From: Lepidodermella squamata
Taxonomy: Eukaryota > Gastrotricha
NCBI GenBank assembly: GCA_047495785.1
Contig: JBLDXI010000002.1
Span: forward strand, 620,001 to 684,000
Direction: 5' to 3'
Length of the DNA stretch: 64,000 nucleotides
Below the pieces are notes generated by a model. That model did no database searches. It saw nothing but the letters and a program-made list of their open reading frames with translations, and was not told the DNA's origin. The translations under genes and the position numbers were made by a program. This document shows positions 1 through 11,463 of this stretch, piece by piece (the first letter of the stretch is position 1; the number at the start of each line of letters is the position of its first letter).

Positions 1-1290
1 GACAGCAAGTAAGCCGCTGTTTTCATTTTTTCTTGCCTAGCTGCGGCGAGCAACGGCGTGAATTGACGGTCGTCTATCGCTTCGAGATTGGCGCCGTGTT
101 GGGTGAGAATTTTAACAGCAGCTAACTGGCCTCTTGCCGCAGCCCAGGATAAAGCTGTATCGCCGCCCCATCTCTTAGCATTCACCTTATAAAAAATCGA
201 TAAAAATTTGAAAATTTGATATATCGATTCCAAGTATCGATTTTAAAATCATTGATTTTTTCGATATCGATCAGGAAAAGAAAAATCAGAAATTGATAAA
301 ATTCGGAAAATTCTGAAACAGGACGAGTTAGCGCTGGAACGTCAATATTAGTTCCATTAATATGGAAAAAATTGATGGAAAAATAAAAAAAAATGAATTA
401 AATTTGGGACACTTATTGGGAATGCTTTCCAACCTTTTAAACAATTATTTTAATTTTTCTTTGATATGAGCTAAGATTTGAAAAATTAGAAAAATTCTGA
501 TTGGGATTTTCATAATTTTAGCTTAATTGCTCACCTTAGCGCCGCAATCGATAAGCATCTGAACAGCCGCAACTTGACCCCGAGAGGCCGCCATCATTAA
601 GGCGGACCAATCGAACGCATTTCGCGCCTCCAATTTCGTCTCAGGCAGCAACAGCAGCAGGCGCAGTCGCTTCAACTTGCCGTCATTGGCCGCCTCCATC
701 AACCGCGTCCATTTCGCCTCGTTTCGTTCCGCGATGTGGCTCTTCTCGAAATTCACGCCGTCTTCGATGAGAATTTCGCGAATCGTGGCGACCGCGTCTT
801 TTGACCCAGATTTCGCCAATTCTTGCGCCCATGTAACGTCAAACTCCTCGCGAACTTTGGCGCCTTTTTCGAGAAGAATTTTCGCGAAAGCTGCGTGGCG
901 GCGTTTCAGAGCCCAGTCGAACGCGGTTTGGCCGTTTGCATCAGCGTGATTGATATCACCAGCGTTCGGCTGATCGAGGTGGTCCTTCAAATCGGCCGAG
1001 TTACCAGTTTTGACAATTTTGATCAGTCGAGCGTGCCAATCATCTAATTGGGTCAAAAAAGCAATAAGTTATTAAGCGGATCTTTTTAAATTTTCTAAAA
1101 TTAAATCAGAATTTAAAAATTCAATTTCAATTTTCCAAAATTGTTTAAATTTAATTCAAAAATTTAAATAAGCGAAATTTGTTAGCCAAATTTATTCGAA
1201 ATTTGCGGGAAAATATTGAAATTTTTTACCTGCTGCTGAAACCAATCCAGCTAACAGAAGAAGGATACACAAGTGCATAGTCTTGCACAT
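1..1290 (-). CDS. Secreted ankyrin-repeat protein, 3' end outside the window
   Basis: Three exons fit on the minus strand: 1230-1290, 535-1043, and 185 running off the window at 1. Exon 1 starts with the ATG at 1290 and encodes about 20 residues (MCKTMHL, then a Leu-rich core ending VSAA), a typical signal peptide. It ends in phase 1 and joins the acceptor TTAG before 1043 in frame. Exons 2 and 3 encode at least five ankyrin repeats (for example GQTAFDWALKRRH, WSALMMAASRGQ, DTALSWAAARGQ). The donor at 534 and the acceptor at 186 join in phase 0, giving GAKVNAKRWGG. Ankyrin repeats are protein-binding helical stacks and usually cytoplasmic, so an N-terminal signal peptide is unusual. The partner is unknown. 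Confidence 0.82.
218..272. repeat. Short dispersed palindromic repeat, copy 1
   Basis: This 55-bp stretch is rich in ATCGAT and GATATC and lies in the last visible intron of the ankyrin gene. A closely similar stretch lies in a kinesin intron at 28968-29018, with the order GATAT..CGATT..ATCGATTTTA..ATCA.TGATTTTTTCGATATC shared. It may be a miniature mobile element or other short interspersed repeat. Confidence 0.45.
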
Positions 1291-2119
1291 TATCTACAGG
1301 TTTAGAAATCCCAACAAAAATGTGTGTAGCAAAGTGTTTTGAAAGTGAAAAAGGTAGTCTTGAGTCTACTTGTTTCGTATTTAAAGGAGGAAAGGTCGCG
1401 CGATGTCAACATGGTGTCGAGTTATGGACAGGCGAGCTCATCAGATGTTGGGACTACCGTATCCGCCATTAGACGCGCCACCTTGCAATAGATAATTCGC
1501 GCGAAAATTACTGAAGGTAATAATAACCAGAATACCAAAGCTGAAGCTGAAATAATTTAGAAAGTCTCAAAAATTCTCAAAATTTCATAAAAACTTGTTT
1601 ATCGAATCTAGGTACAGCTTTACAGAGCTTCACTTCAAACAGAACCAGATTACCTGAGAGCGGAAAAACGTCAAAAATTTGGATATTATCACAATTGTTT
1701 TTAATTTTTTTTTAAATTTTACCAACCTTATTTATAAAATACCCAAATTTTGCAACGAAGAACTACAACTGAGGCTCCCGCAAATTTTCTGCAAAAATGG
1801 TCTCTAACACCAATTGCCCCAAAATGTCCCAAATAATTGCCCTCAATCACCCCCTCGAATAAACTAAGTTCCGAGAATTTGTCAAAATTCCCTAAAATTT
1901 ATGTTTTGAAATTTTTGAAAATTTTAGGTTTACAATGAACACCAGAGCAAAATTAATTTTGGAGTATTTAGGAGATGAAATGAGCAAAAAAGGCAAATAT
2001 ATTCGAAGTTAAGTTTATTTTTTATTTTAATTCAAAAGGTATATCACTTGGATTAATCATCGAAGATCGAGTAAAAATTGAGCAAATTGTCAAAAAAATT
2101 GGAATTATTTATCGGCTGA
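1291..2119. other. Intergenic stretch, no gene seen
   Basis: This is the 5' flank of the ankyrin gene and the 3' flank of the Thr-rich gene. A TTTAAATA element on the minus strand near 1378-1385 could serve the ankyrin promoter, about 90 bp upstream of its ATG. AATAAA-like motifs near 2012-2030 (minus strand) could be polyadenylation signals for the gene at 2120-3085. I see no coding exon. Confidence 0.4.
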
Positions 2120-3085
2120 TCACTGCGTCTCCGCGTCGACCTTGCGAATGTCCTCACGAGCCGCCAAAAACTGCTCCTCTTCATTCAAACCAGTCTTCAG
2201 ATGAGTCGGCGAAGACTTGCGAGCCGATTCAACCGGGGTCAACGGCGTGGAGGCCAGCGGGATTTTACGCACCCGTTCCGTGATCTCCCTGATCTCCTCG
2301 ACCGGATACGGGGCGAAACTCGTTGAAGCTGATTTGGGCGTGGTCGATTTCACCTCGTGGCTCGTTGTAGTGCGGGGTCGCTGGGTTGTAGTCGCGACTT
2401 TCGGGGTCGTTTTCTTGTGGTGATGGCTGACAAAGTGTTCGCCGTGTTGCGATTTTTCTTTGCTCGGCTTGGTCAGCTCCTTGATTTCGCCGCCCTTTTT
2501 CGACTCGCCGAGGTCAGATTTGAAACCGTGAACACGGATCTCAGGACCGGCCAGTTGTTGCTCCTCCGACTTGGTGAGTTCAGATTCGAGTAGACGCTCG
2601 GGCAAACGAACGCTGACCGCCTTGTGGATGACCTTGAACTGGGTGATGGCGCCTGGGAACAGCGAGGTTTCGCGAATATCACCCTCAGATGTCAGAACGA
2701 TGTCACGCTCAGCAGACTGAAAAAATAAAAAGTTCATTTTTGAAAATTAAAATTTTGAAATTTCAAGAATGAAAACTCTTGAAATGTAAAAAAATTCGAA
2801 AAGTTCAAAAAAAATAATCGTTGAATTTTAAATTTTTAAATTTCAAAATTTTCAATTTTCAATTTTTTGAAAAATTTAAAACATTTTATAGAAAAATTAG
2901 GAAAATTTGGAATTTAGAAATTTTACCTCGTCTGATGAATCACTGCTGCTGCTGCTATCCGCCTCGGTAGTCGTTCTTGTTTTCGGGGTTGTTGCGAACA
3001 GCTTCACGTTCGGCCGGTGGGTCGTGTTGGCCAAGGCGGTCGCAATCAGCGCGAAACCAAACAGGAAAATCAGCTCGAGTTGCAT
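2120..3085 (-). CDS. Small secreted Thr/Ser/charge-rich protein, unrecognised
   Basis: Two exons, 2927-3085 and 2120-2716, join in phase 0 (donor GAG|GTAAAA, acceptor TTTTTTCAG|TCT) and encode 251 residues. The first 19 residues (MQLELIFLFGF to ALA) form a clear signal peptide. A short Thr/Ser/Asp run follows (TRTTTEADSSSSSDSSDE). The second exon is hydrophilic, with a charged middle containing a His-rich stretch (HFVSHHHKKTTPK), a Thr/Pro segment and an acidic/basic C-terminus. There are no cysteines pointing to a known fold and I recognise no family. It is probably an extracellular, O-glycosylated, partly disordered protein. Confidence 0.75.
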
Positions 3086-3160
3086 GTTGCTTTAGCTGTT
3101 GTATTGATAGAAATGATTGGAAATGCTTGGTAGATGATGTTTGATGACTGAAATTAGGCA

Positions 3161-3170
3161 GTATTTATAC
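3161..3170 (-). promoter_or_regulatory. TATA box of the Thr-rich secreted gene
   Basis: The minus strand reads GTATAAATAC about 76 bp upstream of the ATG at 3085. Sequence and distance fit a core-promoter TATA element. Confidence 0.6.
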
Positions 3171-4300
3171 CTTGGGGCCCACAATTTGTTCGATTGTATG
3201 TAGCTGTTACGTGGATTTTTGGGTGATTTAACACTATTACCGAACGGAAGCAGTGTAATAGTTGTAAGTTTACAAAAATTTTAAATTATTGTCTCAGTTA
3301 CGAGCCCATATTACAGGGAGCAATTTTTCAAAAATTAATGAAAGGAAATAATTGAAATTTAATTCCATAAGAGGTTTGAAGATGACTGAGCTGCCACTGA
3401 GTATTATTCCATGGAAAATCTAAATATTCACCAGATTTATTTTTCGCGATGATTTCTATAACCTTATAGTGTTTTCCTTCAATATTCAGAATTATAGGGC
3501 CCAATTAAAAATTAAAAATAGAAACACTGATCGCGGGATATTTGTCCATCCTAAACCACTGATGTGTGAAATCGATGCTTCGAAACGATATCGGCTCTGC
3601 AGGCTGAATTATAATATTCAAGATTTCAAAATAATTTTTCGAATTGATGAGAATGCTGAAAACGCCTATAAAAAATTCATGTTTGGCTTGTCCGAAAATG
3701 TCTTTTTCGGGAATTTAAAGAAATTATTCAAGCGAATATTTTCAAATTTCTTTTTTTGTACCTTTGCTAATTTTTACTTTCAGACTCGATCCGACTGAAC
3801 TTAACTGTCTTGTGTTGTCGAGGGTTTCTAGGGCCTGAAAAAGCATCGATTCTGAAAGCAGACGTTGAGTGATGAAAATTTAATGTCACCATATTAGGTG
3901 TGGAGAGGCGCTAGGAGCTCAGCCAAACAACAGACATTTTCGAAAAAAAAACAAGCGGGAAACAAACTTACCCAGACTTGGCGATGCTTGCCTATACCAG
4001 TCAAATAGTTTCAATCAACGGCTGAACTCAAAATAATACCGGACGTCATATCCCGGTCCAGCCTGACCCATTTTAAGGCCGATCACAAAATTGAATAAGT
4101 TTATCCAAGTTCATACGCCACTCGACAGCTATAGAATCACATGACAGCAGAGGGGCGAAAATAGAGGCAAGAGGCGAGTCAAAACCTCGATGTACCCGAT
4201 CAGCCGTGAAATAAGGGCAAATAACAAATAAAGGTGTTGTAAATAAATCCCCTGCTACATATATGAATGAAAGCAAAGTCTTGAAATTTCATAAATCACA
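3171..4300. other. Intergenic stretch before channel gene A
   Basis: The stretch is AT-rich. Open frames at 3469-3798 and 4073-4276 have no homology I recognise and no supporting splice structure. A CATATATG element at 4258-4265 lies about 40 bp before the start codon of gene A and may be its TATA box. Confidence 0.35.
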
Positions 4301-7003
4301 ATGACGGCGCCGGTTTTCCTGAAAATTATCATCTTAACACTCCCAGGTAGGGTCATCATCATCATACAAGTTTCCTAAATTTTCCCTAAATTTTCTGAAT
4401 TATTAAATTTTTTAGAAATTAATTTTTTTTAGAAAATTTTAGAATTAATTTTTAGAAATTAATCTCATTTTATACCCTGAGACCTCCAAATTCGCTGAAT
4501 TTTAAAAAAATTTAGTAAAATTCATAGGCCTCGGGCTTCTTTTATCTAGGTAATTAAAGGTATTATAGCTTAATACAGTATTTTTCTACGATTGAACGGA
4601 AATATCCAGAAAAAAATATTTTCCTGTATTTTCGGTATTTGCCTTTCAATTTTTTTAATCCCAACCCTCAGCTTTCAAAGACTTGATAATCTTTATGCAC
4701 CGCCAAATTTGATATTCCTATAGCGTCATGCTTCGCCGTTTGTCAATCGCTCTATCAACAATGTGGCGGATCAACGTGGACTGGGTCGACATGCTGCCAA
4801 TCTGGCGTTACCTGCGTCTACCAAAACGACTTCTACTGGCAATGCCTGTACGCGAATGAAACGCAAAGTAGTTCAACTTCAAGTTCGCCATCTACGGCAA
4901 CTTCAGTAACTACAACGCAATCTACATCGTCCCTCAAATGGTCGAGTTCCAGCCCAGCAACTACAACTACAACGCAACAAACGAGCACGACATCCACAAA
5001 AACATCAACTTCATCGACCAAAACTACAACTGCTGCTGCAACATTGCTAACGACAACTTTGATAAGTTCAAGTGCTCACACGTCGCCTTCGACCAAATCA
5101 TCAAGTTCCTCGGTTTCTCCTACATCAAGTCCAAAAACGTCGACGTTAGGTTCCATCTCGAATGGGACAAGCGCAGCAACTTCGCTATCTTCGATCATAC
5201 CATCAAGCTCTGCAATTTCTTCTTCTTCGAGTCCAAAAACGTCGACATTGGGTTTCATCTCGAATGGAACAAGTACTGCTTTATCTCCATTATCCTCGTC
5301 GATCTATCTAGGCTCTATAACAAATGCTTCTAGTCCTTCGACTGCATCATCAAGCTTCTCGGTTTCCTCTACATTAACTCTGACATCGACTACTTTGGGT
5401 TTTATATCTAATGGGACGAGTACTGTAACACCAGGTATCACGACTTCGACTGAGGATTCAACTTCTCCCATTACTACAACGACAGCCTCAATGACGGATT
5501 CGAGTTCGATAGCCTCTAGTTCTGATCCAAGCAGTTCCGATTCTTCGACCTTATCAACAATCTCTCTTAATGTCTCTGAATCTCTCTCTACAGACGCAGA
5601 GACTACAACAGAGAAGAGTCCGAGCACCGATGTGGCTCCTACTACAACGTCGACCTCAATAATCGATTCGAACTCGATAGCCTCAACTTCAGATTCCACG
5701 ATGAACGATTTCTCAACCCTCTCAGAAGCAAGTGATTCCAACTCCAAGGAGGAAGAGAACACGCCCCAAACAAGTTCGAGTCCGAGCACTGAAGCGCCAG
5801 ACTTACCATCAATAAACGCTTACTATGACATAGAATCGGGATCCTTACTTTGCGACCCGATTACAGGCTTCCCGATGCCACCCCTAGTCCAAGGACATGC
5901 CGTGCCACTCGTCAGCCTTAACAACCTACTTCAATGCGAAAATATCTGGCCCGAGAATCTAGCCCCGGACCCTGTTTCGCCAACAACAATATACGCGAGC
6001 ATAACAAACAGAAAGTTGGTCGAAATCGACAGTATGAAAGAAACAATCACCCTTTTCACGGACGTTCTCCTCCAATGGCGGGTGAGGTCATGCTCAACTA
6101 CTAGCGTTTCAGGCGGCGTGAATGAGATCGAGCGCGTTGTAGTGGTCGATGATAGGAAAGTCTGGAAGCCTGAAGTGATTTTCACAAATTCAAGCACGAA
6201 AGACATCAAACTGTCGGAGCGGAAAAACTTCGGTAGTGATATGCACATTCTTTACGTTCCGACGAAACCGAATCGAACGCTCTTCTTCTATTGGGCTCGG
6301 TCAGGGATAGTCACGTCAAAATGCCGACTGGACGCCCAAAAATTCCCGTTCGACATTCAAGTCTGCGATTTCTATTTATTTTTGAAGGTAAATCTCAGCA
6401 AACTTTTGAAAGAAGGAAGTTGACCCCGTTTTTTTTCAGGAGCCTTCAACCTTGACAAATTTCGGAGGAATTTTTCTGAATGGTGTCAGCTTGACGAATG
6501 ACATGTGGACCTTGGCTGGCCAATCGAATCGCAGTGGCTTAGTTTCGAAAGGTCCCCGTCAATTCAGCTATGTTTGCTTCAGCCTAACTTTGAAACGGAA
6601 CCCGAATTACTACTTAGGTAGTTTGCTGGTCCCTTGCCTCATACTGGTTGTTACAGTGTTCGGTTCATTCGCCCTACCAGCCCGATCAGCAGAGCGACCC
6701 TCTCTCTGCGGCACAGTGCTGTTAGCGCTTTTGGTCATGAAAAACTACGTCATGAAAGAAGTACCGCACAAAACTGCGAACGTAGTGTTTTTCGAATATC
6801 TATTCCTAATTGCCAATTTGACGGTTTTAATCACTCTGCACCACATGGTAATGTGCGCGGTCGGGCGATCGAAGGTTCGAAAACTCACATTTTTGTCCAC
6901 CAGAGTAATTAAATTAACGAGGGCTCTCGATACTTTCATGATGATAATTTTTGCTACATTTTTCACCTGCATTAGCGCTAATGCATTCTCCAAATTGGTA
7001 TAA
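4301..7003 (+). CDS. Channel A: CBM1-mucin-Cys-loop ligand-gated ion channel
   Basis: Three exons (4301-4346, 4724-6387, 6440-7003) encode 757 residues with closed phases. Residues 1-20 are a signal peptide split by the first intron. Residues about 22-56 are one fungal-type CBM1 (QQCGGSTWTGSTCC to NDFYWQC), with its Cys set and aromatic face. Residues about 57-375 are a Ser/Thr mucin-like stalk. From about 382 comes a Cys-loop receptor ligand-binding domain, with QW in loop D, WKPEVIF in loop A and a 13-residue Cys-loop containing FPFD. Four membrane segments begin near 627; M2 reads ERPSLCGTVLLALLV, with Leu at 9' and Glu at -1'. The M3-M4 loop is only about 25 residues. Unlike B-H it has no lectin-like domains; the signal exon splices straight to the CBM1 exon. 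It is probably a plasma-membrane cation channel subunit; the ligand is unknown. Confidence 0.87.
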
Positions 7004-7007
7004 ACAT
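7000..7007 (+). promoter_or_regulatory. Candidate TATA box of channel B overlapping the stop codon of channel A
   Basis: GTATAAAC lies about 45 bp before the ATG of channel B at 7048. Its TAA is the stop codon of channel A (7001-7003). The two coding regions are separated by only 44 bp, with no AATAAA signal or TTTCAG acceptor between them. Confidence 0.4.
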
Positions 7008-7047
7008 TTATTCACTAATTTGACAATTAATGAAAGCTGTTGACTGA

Positions 7048-10000
7048 ATGATGATTCGCTTTCTATTACCTTTGCTCTATGTTGGACTTCTTGGTAAATT
7101 TCAAGTAAAGATTCAAGATGATAAGAAGTACATTTTTGTTAGATGGCGCCATAAATCCCGAACCTTTGACCAATGTGATTCAGCTGCCACCCCTGTTTCA
7201 ATCTGCAACATATCTCCAGTCGTTTTCATTCGATTTCGAAAACAGCAGTGCTCCAACATCAACTGCTTTAACGGTTTATTTAGCAGCGAAAAGCACGGCT
7301 TTAGGTTACGAGCTGGTATCAGTAGCGAATTCAGCCAATCGACAGGGAGTAGCTAGATTCCCAGCGGTAATTATCTCCAAATCATATTAATCCTTGGTAA
7401 AATTGGGTTTCTTAGAAACTGGATCCTGCTGTAGCTTCGAGCTTCAGAATCGATTTATCTGTCGATGCGAATTACTCAATATCAGGACAATGTGCTTGGT
7501 TTGGATTCCTATTGCACGATTTATACACAAGTTCAATGATTTGTGAGTTATTCATAGTGAATTATTAGTGCTCCACTTCTTCCTTCGTCCTCAAGATCCG
7601 AATGATACGATGTCGTCATTCAAAGGGGCGTATATCTGGCACCAAATCTGTCCGAATGGCTACGTATCTGCTGGCATACAAAATACGGTAAGAACTACTG
7701 CTTTCGGCCCGGCGGACCTCGCGAGCGTGCCATCCTGCACTCAATGCCGGAATATCTTAACTACTACGGGAATTGCGAGCTACCAAATGTCTATTCAAGT
7801 TTTGAATGACGCCGTGACCACCGCAATGTATACTGGAACCGGGACTCCGATCGCGTTCCCTACAACCTGCTTCAACGGGGCTATGATCTCTGGAATCAAT
7901 ACCTTGATCTCAAGTGGGACGTTCATGAGTTTGGTTGGGCTGGGAGGCAGCCTTGCTACGATAAGAGTGAGGAGTCTGCACTTTTTCCAGCTTCAAGCGA
8001 CCTCGCTTTCTGGTACATTCCGTTTTATTCTTGGAAATTTGACCCGATTTTTGTTATGTTAAGCTGCAAGTCGCGGTCCGAATGAGTTCATGTTGCCCTA
8101 TCCACCTCAAATGACATCGTACACCTATTTGGCTAACCAATCGTTCGACTCGCTCGATTCGGCTCCACTGACTAACTGGACCACCTACAACAACTTTAGA
8201 GTCAGTGGAGGGGTCGTGCAAGTTGGCGATAATACGACTTCTCTTGAATCATTCATCAAATCACCGGTTTGTTTTTCATTTTGCTCGCATTATGAAGTTA
8301 CGTTTCAGCTTTCAGGTTATTCCAGCAGTGAGTCCTACGACAGCTTTTCGAATCGAAATTTCCCTTCGAACACTGCAAATGCTGTACCCTGGATCCGGCG
8401 ATGGAACAAGAATTTTATTCAATCTTGGATATTACAGCGCCCCACTGTATTTCTGGAGCGTTTACAGCACCGATACTTTGAACGGGTTCCAGGGGCTACT
8501 TTTCGGGTTTTCATTCCGGCAAACAACGATAGACGTTATTTTCGTGTACAGCGCGGCTGCAGTTTCCAGCTACCCCTTCACAGCTAATCGAGTTGCGGCC
8601 TGCTCCGGATGTTCTCTTGTTCCTTCTGATTTTGTCAGTGGTGTTAGGGTTGTTTTTCAGATCTACAATGATCAGACAACTGTAAGTGGGCGAATTTCAA
8701 TGCAGATTAATTTACAATGAATTTTCAGATCGCGGTTTACGTCTCAGGAGATGATTTCCCAATGATGTGCTACAACCGAGTTAGCACACCGGGACTTCAG
8801 TCGGCGATCTTAGCTCTAGGAGGAGGCGTAGTGCAACTAAACGATTTCAACACAAATGTAAACTTGGTCTATCCAATTGTTTCAGAGTTCAACGTATTTT
8901 ATATCACCCCATCTCCATGGATAAGTACGTTTTAGGAGGTTCAAGCTTCAAGCTTGATGTTAACCTATTATTGCTTGCAGCCACGACTGCTGCGGTATGT
9001 GCCAACATCCTTTATAACCAATGCGCAGGAATAGGATGGTCGGGTGCAACTTGCTGCCCGGCGGGTTCAGTGTGCACGTACGCTTCTACATACTACTCTC
9101 AATGCTTAGTTGGCACAGCGCCAACTGCAGCTGTAGACACAACGACAACGACCATTTCTTCCTCTACAACTTCAACTTCGGCGTCTACTTCGACGACCTC
9201 AAAAAGCACTTCGACTTCGACTACAACTCAGAGCACGCCAACTACAACAGTAGTTTCAACAACGACGTCCACACCATTGACTAGCTCATCAACTTCTACC
9301 ACGGCTGTTACAACTAGTAGTAGCTCGACTACGGTATCTACAAGCTCTTCAACGTCCAGTCCCCAAACATCGGTTACGAATTACCAGAGCACGGCGTCGA
9401 CTTCAACCTCGACAGCCTCTACAAGTGGGACCATTACGGCGTCATCAGGATCTTCTTCGTCCAGTTCGAGTACATCGATTTCCACCAGCGCTGTTACGCC
9501 TGCTTATTCGACAGTTTCATCGACGGCATTTCCTTCATTTTCATCTCCATCTTCGAGTGGACCAGGTACTGTAACTACGTCTTCAGGTTCTTCTTTGTCC
9601 AGTACAAGTAAATCGATTTCAACGAGCTCTGCTGTATCTTCGACAGCTTTGTCGTCTCCTTCAGCTTCATCTTCATCAATTTCAACTTTATTACCAACAA
9701 CGACAGGCTCAACTTCTAACATGTTAAATACAGGCAGCTCTCCGGGATCTACGAAGACTATAACCTCTGCAACTAACAGCGTTTCATCTGGAACTACATC
9801 TACTATCGCCACAAGTGGGATGAATTCAATAGGTTCAACTGCGACTTCTGTTGGCTCGACGCCAACTTCGAACTCCACGTACTACAGCAGTTCCTCGAAA
9901 ATGGCCACTACAGCTGTTTCCACAACTCAGATGACAAAGCAGCCGAATCTTACAAATGACTTCAGCATCTATACAAACATCGAAAGCAATCCTCAACTTA

Positions 10001-11167
10001 TCGACCCTCAAACTGGATTCCCTATCCCGCCTCTAGTCGAAGGTCACGCCAGACCTTTGGTCTCAGTTGAAGACATTCTGAATTGTCCGAATGTCCAGCC
10101 GGAAGTCCACGCGCCTGATGACGGCAATTCAACGAAAGTCTACTTCACAATGACAGTAAATCGACTGCTAAACATTGATAGTTTGAATGAGACAATGTCG
10201 ATTTTCGCTAATGTCTACCTGCAATGGTCGGTGAAAACGTGCCCAGCCGCGCAAACTGCAAGTTCAGTTGCAGAGCTCGAGCGAGTTATTGTTGTTAATG
10301 ATGAATCGATGTGGAAGCCACGAATCGCATTTGCCAACTCGAGCAACAGAGATATCTATATGCAATCGAAGAAAAATTTCGGCAGTGACATGCAGGTTCT
10401 CTTCGTCCCAACAACGCCAAATCGGACAATGTTCTTCTATTGGACGAGAACGGGCATTTTAACAACTAAATGTGAAGTTGATGTGGAGCTGTTCCCTTTC
10501 GATAGCCTAACTTGCGATTTCTTCTTTAGCTCTAAGGTAAAGGAATACGAAAAGTATAATGTCTATAAATTATTAGAATTCTCAGGAACCTACAAAAATG
10601 ATCGAGTTCGGGGGAATCTACGCTGATATTCTGAAAATGTCACCTAATAGTCTTTGGAAATTCGTCAAAATTACAAATGGGACCGGACGCAGCTCCATTT
10701 CTACTGACACGAAACAATCCTATTCCCATTCTTATGTCAGGATCTCGTTAAAGCGGAACGCCTCTTACTACATCAATTCGCTTCTAGCTCCTTGTTTGAT
10801 TCTGATATCGACAGTTTTCGGGTCGTTTGCAATTCCTTACCATCAAAACGAGCGGCCTTCAATAGTTGCTACAACACTTCTGGCTCTTGTCGTAGCTCAG
10901 ATAAATGTGATGAAGGAAGTCCCGAAAACTTCGCAGAAAATTCTGTTCGCTGAATACATCTTTTTCACGAGTTTACTAACAGCGCTTATTACAATTTACG
11001 ACATGACGATGTGCTTGCTTGGCAAGGCTTTGCATGGAAAGAGTATTGACTTTTCTACTATTGGACGAGTTGGCTTAGCAGATTTGCTCGATTATGTTGC
11101 GATCGCGAGTTCGGTAGCATTCTTCGCAGCTATTAATGCAAATGCATTCGCACGATTTCAACTCTGA
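7048..11167 (+). CDS. Channel B: lectin-like pair-CBM1-mucin-Cys-loop ion channel
   Basis: Nine exons (7048-7093, 7143-7366, 7416-7542, 7596-8012, 8064-8266, 8316-8681, 8729-8924, 8981-10536, 10586-11167) encode 1238 residues with every phase closed. A 15-residue hydrophobic signal exon precedes two beta-rich domains, about 22-271 and 272-526. Each has a CxxC pair (CTQC, CSGC) and a later Cys before an alternating hydrophobic end. One CBM1 follows at about 532-568 (QCAGIGWSGATCC to YYSQC), then a Ser/Thr stalk to about 850. The Cys-loop ligand-binding domain has loop CEVDVELFPFDSLTC, and membrane segments run from about 1103 to the end. M2 carries Glu at -1' and Leu at 9'. AATAAA at 11196-11201 is a plausible polyadenylation signal. 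Confidence 0.88.
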
Positions 11168-11463
11168 CATTTCGGACTTAGGACAAGCCATTGAGAATAA
11201 AACGATTTGACGCTGTTTTTCTCCATTTATTGTCTCCCCTTACGAAAAATCGAAATGAAATCTATCTATTGAGTAGCTTAGCTTGCCGTGTTCTGAAAAA
11301 TGAGTGTAATAAAATAACTCCCAGAATAATAAATTGCTTGAAAACAATAAAAAATCACTTAGGCTGGGCACCCTGTGTACGTTAAGCAATTTCAGCCTCC
11401 GAGTCTACACGAGTGGGCTCGGCAATCACTCAGTTTTTCAACTGTCTGCGATTTTTTAGAAAT

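Noticed and set aside
3469-3798. 109-codon open frame
   Set aside because: AT-rich, no recognisable motif, no splice partner and no promoter or homologue in the window.
4073-4276. 67-codon minus-strand frame with a hydrophobic start
   Set aside because: Too short and isolated, and it overlaps the upstream region of channel A.
4301-7003. Prokaryotic origin of the channels, suggested by the short M3-M4 loops
   Set aside because: Both Cys-loop cysteines, the FPFD motif and many introns are present; bacterial relatives lack the disulphide.
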